In this document: positions 61,162-64,000 of the stretch, piece by piece | How positions within the stretch are numbered: position 1 is the first letter of the stretch | How the letters are laid out: every line of letters starts with the position of its first letter | Source of the DNA: Burkholderia cepacia GG4 | GTDB lineage: Bacteria; Pseudomonadota; Gammaproteobacteria; Burkholderiales; Burkholderiaceae | Assembly: GCF_000292915.1 (NCBI RefSeq) | Contig: NC_018513.1 | Span: 2,542,001 to 2,606,000 of the forward strand | Direction of reading: 5' to 3' | Length of the DNA stretch: 64,000 bases | Position numbers and translations under genes: made by a program | Notes under the pieces: generated by a model | The model's input: the letters and a program-made list of their open reading frames with translations, nothing else | What the model was told of the DNA's origin: nothing | Database searches by the model: none

Positions 61162-62079
61162 ATGAACGATAACGAACGGGATCTGAACGATCTCTATTAC
61201 TTCGTGCAGGTTGTCGAGCACGGCGGCTTCGCGCCGGCCGGACGTGCGCTGAACATGCCGAAATCGAAGCTGAGCCGCCGCATCGGGCTCCTCGAGGCGC
61301 GGCTCGGGATGCGGTTGATCCAGCGCTCGACGCGCCGCTTCACCGTCACCGACGTCGGCCAGACCTATTACGCGCATTGTCGCGCAATGCTCGTCGAAGC
61401 GGACGCCGCCGACGAGGCGATCGCGCTGCTGCACGAGGAGCCGCGCGGCATCGTGCGCGTCAGTTGCCCGGTCGTGCTGCTCGATTCGCTGGTCGGCACG
61501 ATGATCGCCGCGTTCATGGTCGCGTGCCCGCGCGTCGAGATCCACCTCGAGGCGACCAACCGGCGCGTCGACGTCGTCGGCGAAGGGATCGACGTCGCGA
61601 TCCGCGTGCGCCCGCCGCCGCTCGAGGACAGCGATCTCGCGCTGCGCGTGCTGGCCGAACGCGGCCAGTGCCTCGTCGCGAGCCCCGCGTTGCTGCGCGA
61701 GCTCGGCGTGCCGGCCGTCCCCGCCGATCTCGCCCGCCTGCCGAGCCTCGATCACGGCGTGCCGCAGGCCGCGCACGTGTGGCGGCTGCGCGGCCCCGAC
61801 GGCGCGCAGGCGGAAATCCACCACCAGCCGCGCCTCGTGACGGGCGGCATGCTCGCGCTGCGCGCGGCGGCCGTCGCGGGCGTCGGCGTCGTGCAGTTGC
61901 CGACGATGATGGTGCGCGACGAAGTCGCGCGCGGCGAACTGGTGACCGTGCTGCCGGACTGGGCGCCGCGCCGCGAGATCGTGCACGCGGTGTTCGCGTC
62001 GCGGCGCGGGCTGCTGCCCGCGGTGCGCGCGCTGCTCGACTTCCTGGCAGAGCGGTTCACCGAACTCGAACCCGATTGA
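61162..62079 (+). CDS. LysR-family regulator
   Basis: 305 residues. HTH in the first 65 (LYYFVQVVEHGGFAPAG and RALNMPKSKLSRRIGLLEA), then a periplasmic-binding-like effector domain. It is of the DsdC/YhcS-like group in which such genes flank pirin. It is divergent from pirin and probably activates it, as LysR proteins usually act on the neighbouring gene. Confidence 0.92.
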   Translation: MNDNERDLNDLYYFVQVVEHGGFAPAGRALNMPKSKLSRRIGLLEARLGMRLIQRSTRRFTVTDVGQTYYAHCRAMLVEADAADEAIALLHEEPRGIVRVSCPVVLLDSLVGTMIAAFMVACPRVEIHLEATNRRVDVVGEGIDVAIRVRPPPLEDSDLALRVLAERGQCLVASPALLRELGVPAVPADLARLPSLDHGVPQAAHVWRLRGPDGAQAEIHHQPRLVTGGMLALRAAAVAGVGVVQLPTMMVRDEVARGELVTVLPDWAPRREIVHAVFASRRGLLPAVRALLDFLAERFTELEPD

Positions 62080-62209
62080 GCGGCGTCGCGGGCGCCTGCA
62101 CCGCGCGTTCGGCACGGCGCCCGCGAACCACGCGCTGCAAACCGGCGTCGCGTGCCGTAGACTGCGGGACGCGCATCGCGCTTTTCACAACCCTTATCGC
62201 ATTTCAGCC

Positions 62210-62713
62210 ATGTTCACGCTGTCCAACGACCCTCACGCCTCCAAGGCCGAACTCTATGCGACGCTCGTCGAGCAGGCACGCGCGCTCGTCGAATCGGAAC
62301 GCGACCTGACCGCGAACGCCGCGAACTTCTCCGCGCTCGTCTACCACTCGCTCGACCGCCTCAACTGGGCCGGCTTCTATTTCTTCGACGGGTCGGAACT
62401 CGTGGTCGGCCCGTTCCAGGGCAAGCCCGCGTGCGTGCGGATCGCGCTCGGCAAGGGCGTGTGCGGCACGGCCGCGCAGACCCGCGAGACGCAGGTCGTG
62501 CGCGACGTGCATGAATTTCCGGGCCATATCGCCTGCGATGCCGCGTCGGAATCGGAAATCGTCGTGCCGCTGGTAGCGGCCGACGGCACGCTGATCGGCG
62601 TGTGGGATGTCGACAGCCCGGTCGCCGCGCGTTTCGACGATGAGGACCGCAACGGCATGGAAGCGCTGTGCCGCGTGTTCGTCGAATACGCATGGCAGAA
62701 GGCGCGCGGCTAA
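62210..62713 (+). CDS. msrC: Free methionine-R-sulfoxide reductase (GAF type)
   Basis: 167 residues, a single GAF domain. The three cysteines of the family are C75, C85 and C109 (PACVRIALGKGVCGTAA and PGHIACDAASESEIVVPL). It reduces free methionine-R-sulfoxide, using thioredoxin. Single gene with a strong terminator. Confidence 0.92.
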   Translation: MFTLSNDPHASKAELYATLVEQARALVESERDLTANAANFSALVYHSLDRLNWAGFYFFDGSELVVGPFQGKPACVRIALGKGVCGTAAQTRETQVVRDVHEFPGHIACDAASESEIVVPLVAADGTLIGVWDVDSPVAARFDDEDRNGMEALCRVFVEYAWQKARG

Positions 62714-62759
62714 GCCGCGTCACGCTGCCGGTCGCGCCGCGCGACTGACCGAAAATGAC

Positions 62760-62793
62760 ACGGGCCCCAACGTGATGAACGGGGCCCGTTTTC
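62760..62793. terminator. Terminator after msrC and map
   Basis: 9-base stem ACGGGCCCC/GGGGCCCGT with a 12-base loop and TTTTC after it on the plus strand. On the minus strand it lies 31 bases past the map stop, so it may be shared. Confidence 0.8.
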
Positions 62794-62823
62794 GTTGCGC
62801 CGCTGCGCGCGGGTGGCCGCGCG

Positions 62824-63630
62824 TCAGGCCGCGTGCGTGCCGGAAAGCGCCGCGAGCGCCGGCGGCTTCACGTCGTCCGTCAGCACCTCGAAGCCCTGCT
62901 CCGTCACCACCACCATGTGCTCCCATTGCGCGGACAGCGAATGGTCCTTCGTGACGACCGTCCAGCCATCCGCCAGCACGCGCGTGTCGCGCTTGCCTGC
63001 GTTCAGCATCGGCTCGATCGTGAAGATCATCCCCGGCCGCAGCGGCACGCCGGTGCCCGGGCGGCCGTAGTGCAGCACCTGCGGCTCGTCGTGGTACACG
63101 TCGCCGATGCCGTGCCCGCAGTACTCGCGGACCACGCTGAACCCTTCGCGATGCGCGACCTGCTGGATCGCATAGCCGACGTCGCCGAGCGTCGCGCCCG
63201 GACGAACCGCGCGGATGCCGGCATGCATCGCCTCATAGGTCGTCGCGACGAGGCGCCGGGCCAGTTCGCCCGGCTCGCCGACGAAGTACATGCGGCTCGT
63301 GTCGCCGAACCAGCCGTCCTTGATCACCGCGATGTCGAGATTCACGATGTCGCCGTCGCGCATCGGCCGCGACGACGGAATGCCGTGACAGACCACGTGG
63401 TTGACCGACGTGCACAGCGTCTTCGGATAGCCGTGATAACCGATGTTCGCCGGAATCGCGCCGAGTTCGTCGACGATGTATTCACGGCAGCGCGCATCGA
63501 GCTCGTCGGTGGTGACGCCCGGCCTCACGTGCTCGGTGATCATCGTCAGCACCTGGGACGCGAGCTTCGCTGCCTCGCGCGACTTGGCGATTTCCGCGTC
63601 GCCGCGGATCGGGATTTCGCGCTTCGCCAT
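62824..63630 (-). CDS. map: Type I methionine aminopeptidase
   Basis: 268 residues. All five metal ligands are present: D99 (IVNLDIAVIKDGWFGD), D110, H173 (YCGHGIGDVYHDEP), E206 (FTIEPMLN) and E237 (WEHMVVVTE). Removes N-terminal Met from proteins. It overlaps the ParD-like gene by one base (TAATG), so it is coupled to it. This is not the usual map next to rpsB; it is probably a second map gene. Confidence 0.95.
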   Translation of the reverse strand: MAKREIPIRGDAEIAKSREAAKLASQVLTMITEHVRPGVTTDELDARCREYIVDELGAIPANIGYHGYPKTLCTSVNHVVCHGIPSSRPMRDGDIVNLDIAVIKDGWFGDTSRMYFVGEPGELARRLVATTYEAMHAGIRAVRPGATLGDVGYAIQQVAHREGFSVVREYCGHGIGDVYHDEPQVLHYGRPGTGVPLRPGMIFTIEPMLNAGKRDTRVLADGWTVVTKDHSLSAQWEHMVVVTEQGFEVLTDDVKPPALAALSGTHAA

Positions 63631-63863
63631 TACGCCACCTGCTCGATGCCGTGGGCCACCGACTCCGTCGGACCCGCGTCGCCGCGTGCCTCGGCCTCGA
63701 TCAGCATCCGGCAGATGTCGCCGTACGACACCGACGGATTGAGTTCCGCCAGCATCCCGACGCGCAGCCAGTGCTCCGCCTGAGCATTGATCGAGCGGCT
63801 CAATGCGGTACTGGTCGAGCGGAGCCGTTCGTGCATCTGCTCGGATATCTTGATGATTCCCAT
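63630..63863 (-). CDS. ParD-like antitoxin-family protein
   Basis: 77 residues. It opens with MGIIKISEQMHERLRST and then SRSINAQAEHWLRVGML, the ribbon-helix-helix pattern of ParD-like (PF11903-type) proteins. It likely binds DNA and its own promoter (dyad at 63878-63897). The map start overlaps its stop by one base. No ParE-type toxin gene is present; map occupies the toxin position. Confidence 0.82.
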   Translation of the reverse strand: MGIIKISEQMHERLRSTSTALSRSINAQAEHWLRVGMLAELNPSVSYGDICRMLIEAEARGDAGPTESVAHGIEQVA

Positions 63864-63877
63864 ATGTCTCTAATTAA

Positions 63878-63897
63878 ACGAAATATAGCTGTTTCGT
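63878..63897. promoter_or_regulatory. Inverted repeat operator of the ParD-like/map operon
   Basis: Arms ACGAAA (63878-63883) and TTTCGT (63892-63897), 8-base spacer; extension by two bases keeps 7 of 8 pairs. It overlaps a TATATT on the minus strand (63887-63882) that may be the -10. Its position 15 bases before the start suits autorepression by the ParD-like protein. Confidence 0.55.
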
Positions 63898-64000
63898 ATA
63901 TTACGCTCGACCCACGCGCCGGGCAAGCGTTCGGCCGCCATCGAACCGTCCGCCGGGGCAGTACGAATCCCGTTGACATCGAATTCCAATTTGCTGGAAA

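Overview
The window looks like chromosomal DNA of a Burkholderia cepacia complex-type betaproteobacterium. The signs are high GC with G/C-ending codons throughout, arginine succinyltransferase genes split into aruF/aruG, an hpnIJKL hopanoid-modification set, a phospholipase C with a Tat signal, several tandem RND pumps and GGDEF/EAL proteins. I see no tRNA, rRNA, insertion sequence, prophage or CRISPR array. It reads as core chromosome with one striking repeat insertion.

Layout. 1-3.4 kb (minus): the first bases of an exported protein gene, then two adjacent secreted multicopper-oxidase-like proteins whose copper motifs are complementary. 3.5-4.1 kb: a regulatory gap with a GC-rich inverted repeat and a candidate small RNA ending in tandem hairpins. 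4.1-13.3 kb (plus): an IclR regulator, then an MdtABC-like efflux operon with two different RND pumps. 13.4-17.5 kb: a decayed 2Fe-2S gene, a glyoxalase-fold protein, a NYN/LOTUS protein, an NAD(P)-binding reductase and an exported peroxiredoxin. 17.7-21.1 kb (plus): a PAS-GGDEF-EAL protein with a dead GGDEF motif, then an HDOD protein.

21.2-33.8 kb (minus) is one arginine module: transport genes aotQ-M-P, an AraC-type ArgR, a 294-bp inverted repeat, the AST catabolic operon astC-aruF-aruG-astD-astB-astE, and a solute-binding protein. Sites resembling the Pseudomonas ArgR box stand before astC and before the binding-protein gene. Arginine is imported, succinylated (AruFG), hydrolysed (AstB), transaminated (AstC), oxidised (AstD) and desuccinylated (AstE) to glutamate.

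34.0-39.4 kb (minus): a two-repeat BamE-like lipoprotein and hpnI-J-K-L, which make and place the cyclitol/glucosamine head group of bacteriohopanetetrol. 40-52.7 kb: mixed single genes, namely a luciferase-like monooxygenase, an exported alpha/beta hydrolase, pdxY, phospholipase C, a branched-chain amino-acid binding protein, a FadR-type regulator, glucarate dehydratase, two membrane proteins and a glycosyltransferase. 53.2-57.3 kb: an ABC exporter facing otsA/otsB (trehalose). 57.6-59.5 kb (plus): a copper-delivery set (Sco, PCuAC, CtaG) for cytochrome oxidase. 59.6-63.9 kb: an acetyltransferase, a pirin with a divergent LysR gene, free methionine-R-sulfoxide reductase, and a ParD-like antitoxin gene coupled to a second-type methionine aminopeptidase gene.

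The most interesting unexplained items are the split two-subunit multicopper oxidase, the ParD-like/map pair with its own operator, the inverted repeat inserted between argR and the ast operon, and the candidate sRNA at 3.8-3.9 kb.
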